NCBI GenBank assembly: GCA_934567355.1
Contig: CAKTJC010000024.1
Span: forward strand, 1 to 42,211
DNA length: 42,211 nt
Direction: 5' to 3'
Source: an uncultured Oscillospiraceae bacterium
Lineage (GTDB): Bacteria > Bacillota > Clostridia > Oscillospirales > Oscillospiraceae
Notes under the pieces: generated by a model
Databases searched by the model: none
What the model saw: only the letters and a program-made list of their open reading frames with translations
What the model was told of the DNA's origin: nothing
Part shown: one piece after another, positions 29,723 to 38,521 of the stretch
Position numbering within the stretch: the stretch's first letter is position 1
Layout of the letters: the number at the start of each line of letters is the position of its first letter
Program-made: the position numbers and the translations under genes

Positions 29723-30547
29723 ATGACATGTGCATGGAAGGAGCTGCTGGGTATTCTGCCGCAGTGGGTCGGGACGCAGGTGGCTCCGCATGAAATGACG
29801 CTTCAGGAAATTCGTCTGCGGATAGATCGCCCTCCTGAATTCGTTCTGAGGAACGGATGCCAATGGGGCACGGGCAGGGTGACCCCGGACGACTTGAATT
29901 ACTGCATCAACGCCGCCAGCCGATATTCGCCCTGGTCAGCGGCAACCCTTTCCCATGGCTATCTGACCGCTCCCGGCGGCCACCGCATCGGTGTGTGCGG
30001 CGAGGCAGTCATAAAGGACGGTACCTTTACCGGCATCCGGCATGTCCGCTCTCTGTGCATCCGAATCGCGCGGGATTTTCCGGGGCTTTCAGATAAGGTC
30101 GTTTTCTCCGGACAGGCACTGCTGATACTCGGCGCACCGGGCTGGGGGAAAACCACGCTGCTCCGGGACATGGCGCGAAGGGTCGCGTCAGTGCAGACCG
30201 TCGCCGTGGTGGACGAGCGGCAGGAGCTGTTTCCGGCAGGCTTTCAGGAGGGAAAGAGAATGGATATTCTGTTCGGATGTCCAAAGCGGCAGGGAATTGA
30301 GACGGTTCTGAAAACCATGACTCCGGACTGCATCGCCGTGGATGAAATCACCTCGGCAGATGACTGCACTGCAATCGCAGAGGCTTACGGCTGCGGCGTC
30401 CGTCTGATTGCCACAGCGCATGCGGCAGGAATGGCGGACTTCCGCCGCAGATGTGTATATGCGCCCCTGCTGGAACAGCACATATTTGATGATTTTCTGA
30501 TTCTGCACAGTGACAAATCCTTTCACATGGAGGCAGACTGCTCATGA
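29723..30547 (+). CDS. spoIIIAA: Stage III sporulation protein AA
   Basis: A 274-aa secretion-type ATPase, the motor of the SpoIIIA-SpoIIQ feeding-tube complex, which acts in the mother cell. Walker A is GAPGWGKTT (137-145), and the region VDERQELFPAG and IAVDEI is the family's Walker B and Glu box. The ATG at 29723 is 8 nt after AGGAG; two other in-frame starts (29714 GTG, 29717 ATG) are too near that site. It heads an eight-gene operon with overlaps or tight joints throughout. The promoter is expected to be sigma-E dependent, but I could not place it with confidence. Confidence 0.95.
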   Translation: MTCAWKELLGILPQWVGTQVAPHEMTLQEIRLRIDRPPEFVLRNGCQWGTGRVTPDDLNYCINAASRYSPWSAATLSHGYLTAPGGHRIGVCGEAVIKDGTFTGIRHVRSLCIRIARDFPGLSDKVVFSGQALLILGAPGWGKTTLLRDMARRVASVQTVAVVDERQELFPAGFQEGKRMDILFGCPKRQGIETVLKTMTPDCIAVDEITSADDCTAIAEAYGCGVRLIATAHAAGMADFRRRCVYAPLLEQHIFDDFLILHSDKSFHMEADCS

Positions 30548-31056
30548 GCTACAAATGGATCGGAGCCATACTCATTGTTGGAAGCTGTACCGGATTCGGT
30601 GTTTCCCTTGCCGTACATCAAAAGCGGGAGGAGCTGCTGCTTCGTCAGCTCATTCGGATCCTGGATGAAATGCTGTGGGAGCTTCCGTATCAGCTTACCC
30701 CGCTTCCGGAGCTGATACGTCACGCCGTGGAAAAAAGCTCCGGCGCAATCAGGTTCTTTTTCCGGAGCGTTGCCGACCAGCTGGACAGGCAGGTACTCCC
30801 GGATGTGCTCTGCTGCGTGGAGGCAGAGCTGAAGGAACCCGTCTCCGCATATCCGCGTGTGAAAAAAATGATTCTGCTGCTGGGTTCATCCCTGGGGCGA
30901 TTCGATCTTGCCGGACAGCTGAAGGGGCTGACCGCCGTCAAGGAGCAGTGCGCATGTGAATTGAGGGAACTTCACACCGACCGTGAACCGCGCCTGCGCA
31001 GCTACCGTGTTTTAGGTCTGTGTGCCGGGGCGGCTCTGGCAATATTGCTGATTTAA
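30544..31056 (+). CDS. spoIIIAB: Stage III sporulation protein AB
   Basis: A 170-aa membrane protein with an N-terminal helix (about 4-22) and another at the extreme C-terminus. In the family it resembles a GspF-like platform that contacts the ATPase SpoIIIAA. LLRQLIRILDEMLWELPYQLTPLPELI is characteristic. Its ATG overlaps the spoIIIAA stop by 4 nt (ATGA). Confidence 0.93.
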   Translation: MSYKWIGAILIVGSCTGFGVSLAVHQKREELLLRQLIRILDEMLWELPYQLTPLPELIRHAVEKSSGAIRFFFRSVADQLDRQVLPDVLCCVEAELKEPVSAYPRVKKMILLLGSSLGRFDLAGQLKGLTAVKEQCACELRELHTDREPRLRSYRVLGLCAGAALAILLI

Positions 31057-31057
31057 T

Positions 31058-31252
31058 ATGGAAATTGATCTGATTTTTAAGATAGCCGCCATCGGCATCA
31101 TTGTGTCCATTCTGAATCAGGTGCTCTCCCGTTCCGGCAGGGACGAGCAGGCCACCATGACCACCCTTGCAGGGCTTGTGGTCGTACTGATGATGCTTGC
31201 TCAAAAAATTGCAGAGCTGTTCAACCTGGTAAAGCAGCTGTTTCAATTCTGA
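31058..31252 (+). CDS. spoIIIAC: Stage III sporulation protein AC
   Basis: A 64-aa membrane protein with two helices, typical of the AC family (IFKIAAIGIIVSILNQVLSR and LAGLVVVLMML). It is an essential part of the channel basal assembly. It begins 1 nt after spoIIIAB and ends overlapping the spoIIIAD start. Confidence 0.93.
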   Translation: MEIDLIFKIAAIGIIVSILNQVLSRSGRDEQATMTTLAGLVVVLMMLAQKIAELFNLVKQLFQF

Positions 31253-31647
31253 TGGATATTTTCTGGAAAACCATCGCGGCAGCTCTGGTCAGCCTCATTC
31301 TCACTCTGGCGCTGGATCGGCAGAGCCGCGATTTTTCGCTTCTTGTGACCGTTGCAGTTTGCGGGATGATCTCCATTGCCGCCATGCGCTTTTTGGATCC
31401 CGTCATGGAATACCTGGGGCAGTTGGAGGCGCTGGGTGACCTGCGAAGCGACCTGCTGCTGTCACTTGTAAAAATTTTCGGAATCGGGATGTCCGGAGAA
31501 ATTGCAGCAGCCGTATGCACAGATGCAGGAAATTCCTCCCTCGGCAAAGGACTGCGTTTTTTGTCCAATGCTGCAATTTTATACCTTTCGATACCCATCT
31601 TTTCTTCTCTGACCGGTTTGCTGGTAGAGATTCTTGGAGATGTATGA
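31252..31647 (+). CDS. spoIIIAD: Stage III sporulation protein AD
   Basis: A 131-aa membrane protein with four hydrophobic segments, a duplicated relative of the AC protein. The ATG shares its first base with the last base of the spoIIIAC stop codon. The segment ALVSLILTLALDRQSRDFSL and the later LRSDLLLSLVKIFGIG are family features. Its TGA overlaps the spoIIIAE ATG. Confidence 0.92.
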   Translation: MDIFWKTIAAALVSLILTLALDRQSRDFSLLVTVAVCGMISIAAMRFLDPVMEYLGQLEALGDLRSDLLLSLVKIFGIGMSGEIAAAVCTDAGNSSLGKGLRFLSNAAILYLSIPIFSSLTGLLVEILGDV

Positions 31648-32690
31648 AATACCTTTCTTTCTTCCTTGCCATATTTAGCATGCTTTTCTTCCTTTCCCCT
31701 GCCGCAGTAGGGGAAGCATTGACCGCACCCACAGCGCCCTCTGCCGCGCAGGAACTGATGCCGGAAGACCAAACTGATTTTGGCGCCGGGCTGCTGTCCA
31801 TGCTTCATAAGGCGCTGCCGGATGCCTACATTCAGCTGCGCCAGGCGCTGAAAACAGGGCTTGCCGTGTTTTGCTGTGTGTTCCTTGTGTCCATTCTCCT
31901 GTCCGTCGGCTGTTCCTCCACAGCGGCAGAGATTGCAGGCGCGGCGTGCATTGCCGGACTGATGCTGCGCGATTCCAGAGTGCTGATTGGTCTTGCAATG
32001 GACACCATTATAGAAATCAGCGAGTATTCCAAGCTTTTCCTTCCCGTACTTACGGCGGCTGCCTCCGCACGCGGGGCAATGACCTCCTCGGCCGCGCTCT
32101 ATCTGGGAACTACCGTGATGACCGCCTTCCTGACCAATGTACTGCGCCATGTGCTTGTTCCTGCAGTTTATCTCTTTTTGGCTGCCTCTGTTGCCAACTG
32201 CGCCCTGGGGGAGGAAATGCTCAAGCAGCTGCGCGACACTATCAAAAAACTCGCCGGATGGTTCCTCAAGACAGCGCTTACGGCTTTCATCGCATATATG
32301 AGTATCACCGGTGCCGTGACGGGAACGGCGGACAAGACCGCCCTGAAGGCGGCAAAGGCAGCGATTTCCACCGTGGTGCCCGTAATAGGAAAAACACTGG
32401 CTGACGCCTCTGAGGCGCTCCTGCTCAGTGCGGATATTGCGAAAAATACCATTGGAATCTACGGGATCTTTGCATTTGCAGGGATCTTTCTTGCGCCCTT
32501 CTTCAAGATTGGCGCGCACTATCTGGTGCTCAAGGGAACGGCTGCCCTCTGCGCCATCGTCGGCTGCAAGCGGCTGACAAGTCTGACCGAGGATTTCTGC
32601 ACAGCCATGGGAATTCTTCTGGGCATGACGGGGGTGATGTGTGCACTGTCCATCATCGGCACCGTCTGTTTTATGAAAGGAGTCGGCTAA
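31644..32690 (+). CDS. spoIIIAE: Stage III sporulation protein AE
   Basis: A 348-aa protein with a signal peptide (to about residue 23) and about seven to eight membrane segments, the large membrane part of the SpoIIIA channel. The segment FVLSILL...GCSSTAAEI and GAHYLVLKGTAALCAIVG match the family. The ATG at 31644 overlaps the spoIIIAD stop (ATGA); the frame is open 43 codons upstream, but this is inside spoIIIAD. Confidence 0.93.
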   Translation: MKYLSFFLAIFSMLFFLSPAAVGEALTAPTAPSAAQELMPEDQTDFGAGLLSMLHKALPDAYIQLRQALKTGLAVFCCVFLVSILLSVGCSSTAAEIAGAACIAGLMLRDSRVLIGLAMDTIIEISEYSKLFLPVLTAAASARGAMTSSAALYLGTTVMTAFLTNVLRHVLVPAVYLFLAASVANCALGEEMLKQLRDTIKKLAGWFLKTALTAFIAYMSITGAVTGTADKTALKAAKAAISTVVPVIGKTLADASEALLLSADIAKNTIGIYGIFAFAGIFLAPFFKIGAHYLVLKGTAALCAIVGCKRLTSLTEDFCTAMGILLGMTGVMCALSIIGTVCFMKGVG

Positions 32691-33214
32691 TGGAGGCTGT
32701 ACGCGGCATCATTCTGAGTGTGGTGTGTGCCGCGCTGATTTGCGGGATTCTCACCGACCTTTCCGCCAAGACCGGCTTTTCAAAACTGATTCGCCTTTCG
32801 TGCAGCATCTTTCTCGCCTTTACCATGATTGCTCCGCTCCTACGGCTGCGCTTTCCGGAATGGGAGGCACAGAAAAATCAATACCTTGCTGAAGCACAGG
32901 ATGCCGCCTTGGCTGGGGAGAATATTCGCCTGCGCTCCGTCGCCGGAATCATACGGCAGGAGGCAGAAGCATATATCTTGAAAGAAGCCAAATCCATCGG
33001 CGCAAACCTGGAGGTGGAGGTCGAGCTGGATTCCGGGGATCCCCCCGCACCGGCGGCGGTTACCGTGCGCGGGGACTTTGATGAATCCGCAGAAACACAG
33101 CTGAGCAGGCTGCTGGAAGATGAACTTGGCATACCAAAGGAGCATCAGACATGGATCAGACAGCAGTCCCATTCCTCAAGCAATTCTTCGCAAAATACAA
33201 GCCCGTTCTTCTGA
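32690..33214 (+). CDS. spoIIIAF: Stage III sporulation protein AF
   Basis: A 174-aa protein with two N-terminal helices (about 5-22 and 35-52) followed by a soluble domain similar to the ring-building domains of type III secretion (EccC-like RBM fold). It starts in TAATG at the spoIIIAE stop. The C-terminal Ser/Asn/Gln-rich tail (about 158-174) runs 64 nt into the next gene. Confidence 0.9.
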   Translation: MEAVRGIILSVVCAALICGILTDLSAKTGFSKLIRLSCSIFLAFTMIAPLLRLRFPEWEAQKNQYLAEAQDAALAGENIRLRSVAGIIRQEAEAYILKEAKSIGANLEVEVELDSGDPPAPAAVTVRGDFDESAETQLSRLLEDELGIPKEHQTWIRQQSHSSSNSSQNTSPFF

Positions 33215-33660
33215 TCCTTTTGGTTGGAATTGTACTGATGCTCCTGCCCGTGGGCAGCAAGGAGAAAGCGCAGGATACAGCAGCACAGCCCAGCAAAAAG
33301 GCGGAAGAAACCGTCAGTCTTCAGGATCAGCTCTCCGAGCTTCTAAGCCAAATGGCAGGAGCCGGAAAGGTAAAAGTTCTGCTCACTGAGGCCGCCGGGG
33401 AGGAGACCGTTTATCAGTCTGACAAAGATTCGACTACCGATGAAAATCATCAGACAGACCGCTCTGATACGGTCATCCTTACAGACAGCGCGCGCAGCCA
33501 GGAGGGGCTGATCTGCCAAATCAATCCGCCAACCTATCTTGGCGCCGTGGTGCTGTGCCAGGGAGCCGACCAGCCGTCCGTCCGGCTTGCCATTACCGAG
33601 GCCGTTGCCAATGCGACCGGGCTGGGGTATCACAAAATAACCATTTTGAAAATGAAATGA
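33151..33660 (+). CDS. spoIIIAG: Stage III sporulation protein AG
   Basis: A 169-aa protein with one membrane helix (about 18-36) and a C-terminal ring-forming domain exposed to the space between mother cell and forespore. The family core GAGKVKVLLTEAAGEETVYQ and LGAVVLCQGADQPSVRLAI is clear. It overlaps spoIIIAF by 64 nt, which is longer than usual. The known relative forms a 30-mer ring. Confidence 0.93.
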   Translation: MDQTAVPFLKQFFAKYKPVLLILLVGIVLMLLPVGSKEKAQDTAAQPSKKAEETVSLQDQLSELLSQMAGAGKVKVLLTEAAGEETVYQSDKDSTTDENHQTDRSDTVILTDSARSQEGLICQINPPTYLGAVVLCQGADQPSVRLAITEAVANATGLGYHKITILKMK

Positions 33661-33676
33661 ATGGAGGATTCGTTTT

Positions 33677-34234
33677 ATGAAAGTATGGAAAAAGAACCTG
33701 GTAGCCGCAGCTGTTTTGGTCACGGTGTGCGCGGGGATCTACGTCAACTGGCTGTATACGGAAAAGGATTCCGTTGCCAGCCTCTCCGATACGCTGGACT
33801 ACGAAAAGGTCATGTCCGAGGACGGCCTTATGCTGACGGAAGACGTGGCAGCCATCACGGCAGGGGAGGACGTTAACACCACCGCGACGGATTATTTTGC
33901 CGCCGTCCGCCTCTCCCGCCAGCAGGCACGGGACAACGCTTTCAATATGCTCCAGGAGGCCATGACCTACAGCGAAACCGACAAGGCCGCCGAATCCGCG
34001 CTTGATTTGGAGGACATCGTACAAACCGCGCTCAGCGAAGCACAGATCGAAAGTCTGATCATCGCAAAGGGCTACCGCGACTGTGTGGCGTACATGACCT
34101 CCGAGGGAATTTCCGTTGCCGTTTCCTCGCCCACCGGCGGTCTGCAATCGGCGGATGTGGCTGTTATCGCAGATGTGGTCATGTCCCAGTCGGACTATGG
34201 CTTAAAGGACATTCGTGTCGTGGAGGTTCAGTAA
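33677..34234 (+). CDS. spoIIIAH: Stage III sporulation protein AH
   Basis: A 185-aa protein with one N-terminal membrane helix (about 8-26) and a C-terminal domain that, in the known system, binds SpoIIQ across the intermembrane space. YFAAVRLSRQQARDNAFNMLQE and the final SQSDYGLKDIRVVEV are family features. GGAGGA precedes the ATG. It is the last gene of the operon, followed by a terminator. No spoIIQ gene is seen in the window. Confidence 0.93.
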   Translation: MKVWKKNLVAAAVLVTVCAGIYVNWLYTEKDSVASLSDTLDYEKVMSEDGLMLTEDVAAITAGEDVNTTATDYFAAVRLSRQQARDNAFNMLQEAMTYSETDKAAESALDLEDIVQTALSEAQIESLIIAKGYRDCVAYMTSEGISVAVSSPTGGLQSADVAVIADVVMSQSDYGLKDIRVVEVQ

Positions 34235-34247
34235 AGGCCAACAAATC

Positions 34248-34279
34248 AGGAAGGGGGCAGATTTGCCCTCTTCCTTTTT
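34248..34279 (+). terminator. Terminator of the spoIIIA operon
   Basis: AGGAAGGGGGCA (34248-34259) and TGCCCTCTTCCT (34264-34275) form a 12-bp stem with one G-U pair or mismatch and a 4-nt loop, ending in TTTTT. Confidence 0.88.
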
Positions 34280-34303
34280 GCGGCATAAACCCGTAGAAAA
34301 TAG

Positions 34304-34331
34304 TTGTATTTTTCTGGAATTGTGATACAAT
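34304..34331 (+). promoter_or_regulatory. Promoter of the Asp23-nusB operon
   Basis: TTGTAT (34304-34309), 16 nt, TACAAT (34326-34331), with GGAGGAA later before the ATG. Confidence 0.7.
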
Positions 34332-34384
34332 ATACAAAAGTGTGCCGTGCTGAGCTCACGGCAATCAACAGGAGGAACCTATTT

Positions 34385-34750
34385 ATGGCTGAATATAAGC
34401 AGTATATTACCCAGGCGCAGGAAAACGGAACCATTATGATTTCCGAGGATGTGGTTTCCACCATTGCAGCCCATGCGGTGTCCGATGTAGAAGGTGTCGC
34501 CGGAATCGTTACCAAGCCCGGTGCGGACATTGCCGACCTGATCAGCAAGAATTGGGGCAAGGGCGTCAAGATCCTGATTTCCGAGGACAACAGTCTGTTC
34601 ATCGATTGCAGCGTGTCCATCTATTATGGCCAGAGCGTTGTTGATACTGCCCAGGCTGTCCAGGCTGCCATTGTCAATGCAGTGGAGTCCATGACCGGCG
34701 TCAAGGTTCATACGGTGAACGTCAGTGTCTGCGGCATCATCCGCAAGTAA
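34385..34750 (+). CDS. Asp23/Gls24 family protein
   Basis: A 121-aa member of the Asp23/YqhY family, often near acc or nusB genes in Firmicutes. GTIMISEDVVSTIAAHAVSDVEGV and VDCSVSIYYGQS-like IDCSVSIYYG are characteristic; the C-terminal VKVHTVNVSVCGI closes the fold. The role is unclear: relatives are linked to the cell envelope or fatty acid synthesis. GGAGGA precedes the ATG at 34385. It is the first gene of an operon with nusB 9 nt downstream. Confidence 0.9.
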   Translation: MAEYKQYITQAQENGTIMISEDVVSTIAAHAVSDVEGVAGIVTKPGADIADLISKNWGKGVKILISEDNSLFIDCSVSIYYGQSVVDTAQAVQAAIVNAVESMTGVKVHTVNVSVCGIIRK

Positions 34751-34759
34751 GGGAGCGGT

Positions 34760-35227
34760 ATGACAAGGACAAATGCCAGAGAACTGGCGGTACATTTGAT
34801 TTATAGCCGGGAATTTACCGGCGAAGAGCCCCAGGCGCTTATTTCCGCCCGGCTGGACAAGGAATACTACGCAGGACTTGCCCAGGAAAACGAAATCTAT
34901 GCAGACCGCCCCAACGGTGTGCAGATGCGGTATCTGGATACCGTGGTCACCGGCGTTGCCAACCGCACCGACGAGCTGAATGCCCAGATCAGCAGATTCT
35001 CCATCGGCTGGGACATTTCCCGCATTTCCCGGCTGACCCGGTGTGTGATGCAGCTGGCGATTTTCGAAATTCTTTATGTGGACGATGTTCCTACCGGCGC
35101 TGCAATTTCCGAGGCGGTGCGGCTTGCAAAGAAGTACGACGGTGACGATACCGGCTCCTTCGTAAACGGAATTCTCGGTTCCTTCGCCCGCAGTCTTGCA
35201 CCCGCTCAGGCAGAGGCGCAGTCATGA
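34760..35227 (+). CDS. nusB: Transcription antitermination protein NusB
   Basis: A 155-aa all-helical RNA-binding protein that, with NusE (S10), loads at boxA of rRNA operons. ARELAVHLIYSREF, ISRFSIGWDISRISRLTRCVMQLAIFEILY, PTGAAISEAVRLAKKYDGDDTGSFVNGILGS are diagnostic. The last codon overlaps the next start. Its place after Asp23 and before the xseAB-ispA run is usual. Confidence 0.95.
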   Translation: MTRTNARELAVHLIYSREFTGEEPQALISARLDKEYYAGLAQENEIYADRPNGVQMRYLDTVVTGVANRTDELNAQISRFSIGWDISRISRLTRCVMQLAIFEILYVDDVPTGAAISEAVRLAKKYDGDDTGSFVNGILGSFARSLAPAQAEAQS

Positions 35228-36147
35228 ATGTCATCGGAATCGATACCAGCAACTACACCACATCCATCGCATGGTTCGATGGAAACACCGGTGTGAACTG
35301 TTCGAAGCTCCTGCCTGTGAAGGCAGGGGAGCTTGGTTTGCGTCAGTCCGATGCAGTATTTGCTCATATCAAAAGCCTGCCGGAGCTTTCCGGCAGGCTG
35401 TTTTCCGATTTTCCGGGCAGGAGAATAGACGCCGTAGGTGTCAGCACGCGTCCCAGAGCGGTGGAGGGGAGCTATATGCCCTGCTTCCTGGTTGGGCTCT
35501 CCCATGCCAGGCTGCTTGCCGATGCATTCGGCGTTCCGCTGGTGGAGGTATCCCACCAGCAGGGGCACGTGGCCGCTTCGCTTTGGAGCGCCGGACATAT
35601 GGAGCTCATGGAGCTGCCGCACCTCGCCTGGCATCTTTCCGGCGGCACCACGGAGCTGCTCCGTGTAGAACCGGAAGGGAAGAACGTGATATGCACCAAG
35701 ATCGGCGGCACCACCGATATATCCGCCGGACAGCTGATCGACCGCACCGGCCAGCTGCTGGATTTTCCTTTCCCATCCGGGAAAGCACTGGATGCACTGA
35801 GCGCTCAGGCAGAACTGACGGATGTATTCCCGGTAAAATGCAGCAACGCAAGCTTTTCCCTGTCCGGGATACAGAACAAGGTGACGCAGTACCATGAGCA
35901 GCACGGCTCCCCGGCAGAAACGGCGGCGTATGCGCTGCGCTGTGTTGCAAAAGCCGTCTATCAGGCAACGGAGCAGGCGCTTCGGCAGTATCCGGGCAGC
36001 CGTGTGGTGTTCTCCGGCGGAGTAGCCTCCAATTCGCTTCTGCGCCGCGTCATGGCGCCGCTGGAGCCGGTCTTTGCCGAGCCTCAATATTCAACAGACA
36101 ATGCCATGGGTGTCGCCGTTCTGGCGCACCGAATGACGGAGGAATAG
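35224..36147 (+). CDS. TsaD/Kae1 paralog
   Basis: A 307-aa ASKHA-fold protein of the Kae1/TsaD group, probably a paralog rather than the main t6A enzyme. It starts NVIGIDTSNYTTSIAWFD in place of the canonical ESSCDET, and has the metal histidines His111 and His115 in SHQQGHVAAS (TsaD has HxEGH). HLSGGTTELLRV, FSGGVASNSLLR and the end STDNAMG are kept. TsaD proper is about 340 aa. Clostridia often carry this paralog; its substrate is unproven. Its ATG overlaps the nusB stop by 4 nt, and xseA follows 1 nt later. Confidence 0.83.
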   Translation: MNVIGIDTSNYTTSIAWFDGNTGVNCSKLLPVKAGELGLRQSDAVFAHIKSLPELSGRLFSDFPGRRIDAVGVSTRPRAVEGSYMPCFLVGLSHARLLADAFGVPLVEVSHQQGHVAASLWSAGHMELMELPHLAWHLSGGTTELLRVEPEGKNVICTKIGGTTDISAGQLIDRTGQLLDFPFPSGKALDALSAQAELTDVFPVKCSNASFSLSGIQNKVTQYHEQHGSPAETAAYALRCVAKAVYQATEQALRQYPGSRVVFSGGVASNSLLRRVMAPLEPVFAEPQYSTDNAMGVAVLAHRMTEE

Positions 36148-36148
36148 T

Positions 36149-37360
36149 ATGCAGCAGCAGGTTTTATCCATTACTCAGATCAATGAATACATCCGCAGCA
36201 AAATGGATGAGGATCGGCTGCTGGTTCAGCTTGCCGTGCGGGGAGAAATCAGCAATTATAAGATGTACCCCTCCGGGCATCACTATTTCACCCTGAAGGA
36301 CGAAAATGCGGCGCTGAAATGCGTGATGTTCAAAACCAATGCTGCTCGGCTGCACTTTCGTCCGGAAAACGGCATGAAGGTCATCGCCATGGGGCGTATC
36401 ACCGTATACCCCAGGGATGGCGCATTTCAGCTGTATTGCAGTGCGATGAGCATGGATGGAGTCGGCGACCTCTATGCCGCCTTTGAGCAGCTGAAGGCGA
36501 AGCTGGCTGCCCAGGGACTTTTTGCCCCGGAGCACAAAAAGCCGCTTCCTCCTTTCCCCGGCACCATTGGCATCATTACCAGCTCTGCAGGCGCTGCGAT
36601 TCATGATATGCTGCGCATTCTGAACAAACGCTACCCGCTGACCCAGGTTCGGCTTCTGCCCGTCCGGGTACAGGGGGCGGAGGCACCGGGTGAAATTGCC
36701 GCTGCCATCCGCTATGCGAATCACTATCATCTGGCCGACCTGTTGATCGTCGGGCGGGGAGGCGGCTCCATTGAGGATCTGTGGGCGTTCAACGACGAGC
36801 GGGTCGCCTATGCCATTTATGAATCTCAGATCCCGATCATTTCCGCCGTCGGCCATGAACCGGATGTGACGATCTCCGATTATGTTGCAGACCTGCGCGC
36901 AGCCACGCCCTCCAATGCAGCAGAGCTTGCCGTCCCCGACCAGGCAGCGCTGCTGCAAAACATGGATCAGGCGGCGTCAGCCATGGCATCTGCCCTTTCC
37001 GGGAGACTGCGCCATGCGCGTCAGCGGCTGAATGTATTGGCACAGTCTCCGGCGCTGGTCAGTCCCACCGGCTACCTGGAACAGCGCGGAAAGGAACTGG
37101 AGCATCTGAAAACCCGGCTGATTGCGGTGCAGACGCAGCAGCTGCAAAGGAAGCGGCAGCGTTTCGTCGCTTCAACTGCAAAGCTCGATGCGTTGAGCCC
37201 GCTGAAGGTTCTCACACGCGGCTATTCCATCGTAAATTTGGACGACGGAACGATTCTGCGTTCTGTCCGTCAGACTTCCCCGGGCAAAGAAATCCGGGTC
37301 ACACTGTCCGATGGCAGCGTCAGTGCAGTCGTTTCGGACATCAAGGAGGATGTCAAATGA
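36149..37360 (+). CDS. xseA: Exodeoxyribonuclease VII large subunit
   Basis: A 403-aa subunit of the exonuclease VII complex that degrades single-stranded DNA to oligonucleotides. The N-terminal OB-fold has VRGEISNYKMYPSGHHYFTLKDE; the catalytic domain has GTIGIITSSAGAAIHDML, LIVGRGGGSIEDLWAFNDE and PIISAVGHEPDVTISD, followed by a long coiled coil. It is 1 nt after the TsaD paralog and overlaps xseB by 4 nt. Confidence 0.96.
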   Translation: MQQQVLSITQINEYIRSKMDEDRLLVQLAVRGEISNYKMYPSGHHYFTLKDENAALKCVMFKTNAARLHFRPENGMKVIAMGRITVYPRDGAFQLYCSAMSMDGVGDLYAAFEQLKAKLAAQGLFAPEHKKPLPPFPGTIGIITSSAGAAIHDMLRILNKRYPLTQVRLLPVRVQGAEAPGEIAAAIRYANHYHLADLLIVGRGGGSIEDLWAFNDERVAYAIYESQIPIISAVGHEPDVTISDYVADLRAATPSNAAELAVPDQAALLQNMDQAASAMASALSGRLRHARQRLNVLAQSPALVSPTGYLEQRGKELEHLKTRLIAVQTQQLQRKRQRFVASTAKLDALSPLKVLTRGYSIVNLDDGTILRSVRQTSPGKEIRVTLSDGSVSAVVSDIKEDVK

Positions 37361-37590
37361 ATTCCAACAATCAGACCTTTGAAGCCTCAATGCAGCGCCT
37401 TGAGCAGATCGTCCGCACAATGGAAAAAGGAGATGTGGAGCTGGAGGAATCTCTGAAGCTTTTCCGCGAAGGGACGGATTTGATCCGCAGCTGCGGAAAG
37501 CTCCTGGATGATGCCGAGCTTCAGGTCAAGAAAATCATGACCGCACCGGATGGAAGCCCAGTGGAGGAGGATTTTACCGATGAGCAGTGA
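37357..37590 (+). CDS. xseB: Exodeoxyribonuclease VII small subunit
   Basis: A 77-aa helical-hairpin protein that wraps the large subunit. FEASMQRLEQIVRTMEKGDVELEESLKLFREGTDLIRSCGKLLDDAELQV is the family core, here in pieces shorter than a full quote: FEASMQRLEQIV, GDVELEESLKLFREG. Its ATG overlaps the xseA stop (ATGA) and its end overlaps ispA. Confidence 0.95.
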   Translation: MNSNNQTFEASMQRLEQIVRTMEKGDVELEESLKLFREGTDLIRSCGKLLDDAELQVKKIMTAPDGSPVEEDFTDEQ

Positions 37591-38455
37591 AACGCGCTTT
37601 CGGGAATACCATAACTACATTGAAAAATACCTGGGAGATTTTTATTCGCAATTTAAGAAGGAACCCCAGGGAAGACTTTTCGAGGCAATGAAATACAGTC
37701 TCCTCGCCGGTGGAAAACGCATCCGCCCCATCCTTGCCTTTGAATTCTGCCGCCTCTGCAGCGGCGATTGGAAATCCGCCGCGCCCTTTGCGGCGGCCGT
37801 CGAAATGATTCATACCTACAGCCTGATTCACGATGACCTGCCCTGCATGGACAACGACGATTACCGCCGGGGACGTCTGACCAATCACAAGGTATATGGC
37901 GAATCCATGGCAATTCTGGCTGGAGATGCACTTCTGACGGATGCTTTTGCAATGGCGGCTTCCGCAAAGCTCCCGAATCCGGGGGATATGGGGCTGGCCA
38001 TTCAGGTTCTTTCCAACAATGCAGGTTCTCTTGGAATGGTTGGTGGGCAGGTGCTGGATATACTGAGCGAGCAGCGCGAATGCACCGAGCAGGAGGTTTT
38101 GGACATTCAATCCCGCAAAACAGGCGCACTCATCAATGCAGCCTGCGTTCTCGGCGCAATCGCCGGGGGGGCGTCGCAAAGCCAAATTCAGGCAGCGGCC
38201 GGATTTGCGGGCTGCCTGGGGCTTGCGTTTCAGATCCGCGATGATATGCTGGACGTGATCGGAAACGCAGGAGAGTTGGGCAAGGCAACCGGTATGGATG
38301 CACAGAAAAATACATTTGTCCGGCTATACGGACTTGAAAAATGCGAGGCGCTCGTTCAGAAGTATACAGCCCACGCAATCGAGCATCTTGATTCGTTTGA
38401 GGATACCGCAGACTTGATTTCTCTCGCAGAGCAATTAACAACCAGGAGAACGTAG
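37580..38455 (+). CDS. ispA: Farnesyl diphosphate synthase
   Basis: A 291-aa polyprenyl synthase that joins isopentenyl diphosphate to allylic primers up to C15. LLAGGKRIRPIL, the first aspartate-rich motif DDLPCMDND, SLGMVGGQVLDI, RKTGALI and the second motif QIRDDMLD are present. The small residue set before the first motif (HTYSLIHDDLP) fits a C15 product. The ATG at 37580 lies within xseB and has GGAGG 10 nt upstream. In many Firmicutes dxs would follow; here a terminator and a two-component/ABC block do. Confidence 0.94.
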   Translation: MSSETRFREYHNYIEKYLGDFYSQFKKEPQGRLFEAMKYSLLAGGKRIRPILAFEFCRLCSGDWKSAAPFAAAVEMIHTYSLIHDDLPCMDNDDYRRGRLTNHKVYGESMAILAGDALLTDAFAMAASAKLPNPGDMGLAIQVLSNNAGSLGMVGGQVLDILSEQRECTEQEVLDIQSRKTGALINAACVLGAIAGGASQSQIQAAAGFAGCLGLAFQIRDDMLDVIGNAGELGKATGMDAQKNTFVRLYGLEKCEALVQKYTAHAIEHLDSFEDTADLISLAEQLTTRRT

Positions 38456-38482
38456 ACGGGAAGTATACCGCCAGATTTGTAG

Positions 38483-38512
38483 GAAGCTGTCGCAATCGGT
38501 AGCTTCTTTTTT
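38483..38512 (+). terminator. Terminator of ispA
   Basis: GAAGCT (38483-38488) and AGCTTC (38501-38506) form the outer stem, with a few weaker pairs inside, followed by TTTTTT. Confidence 0.75.
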
Positions 38513-38521
38513 ATAAAATAT

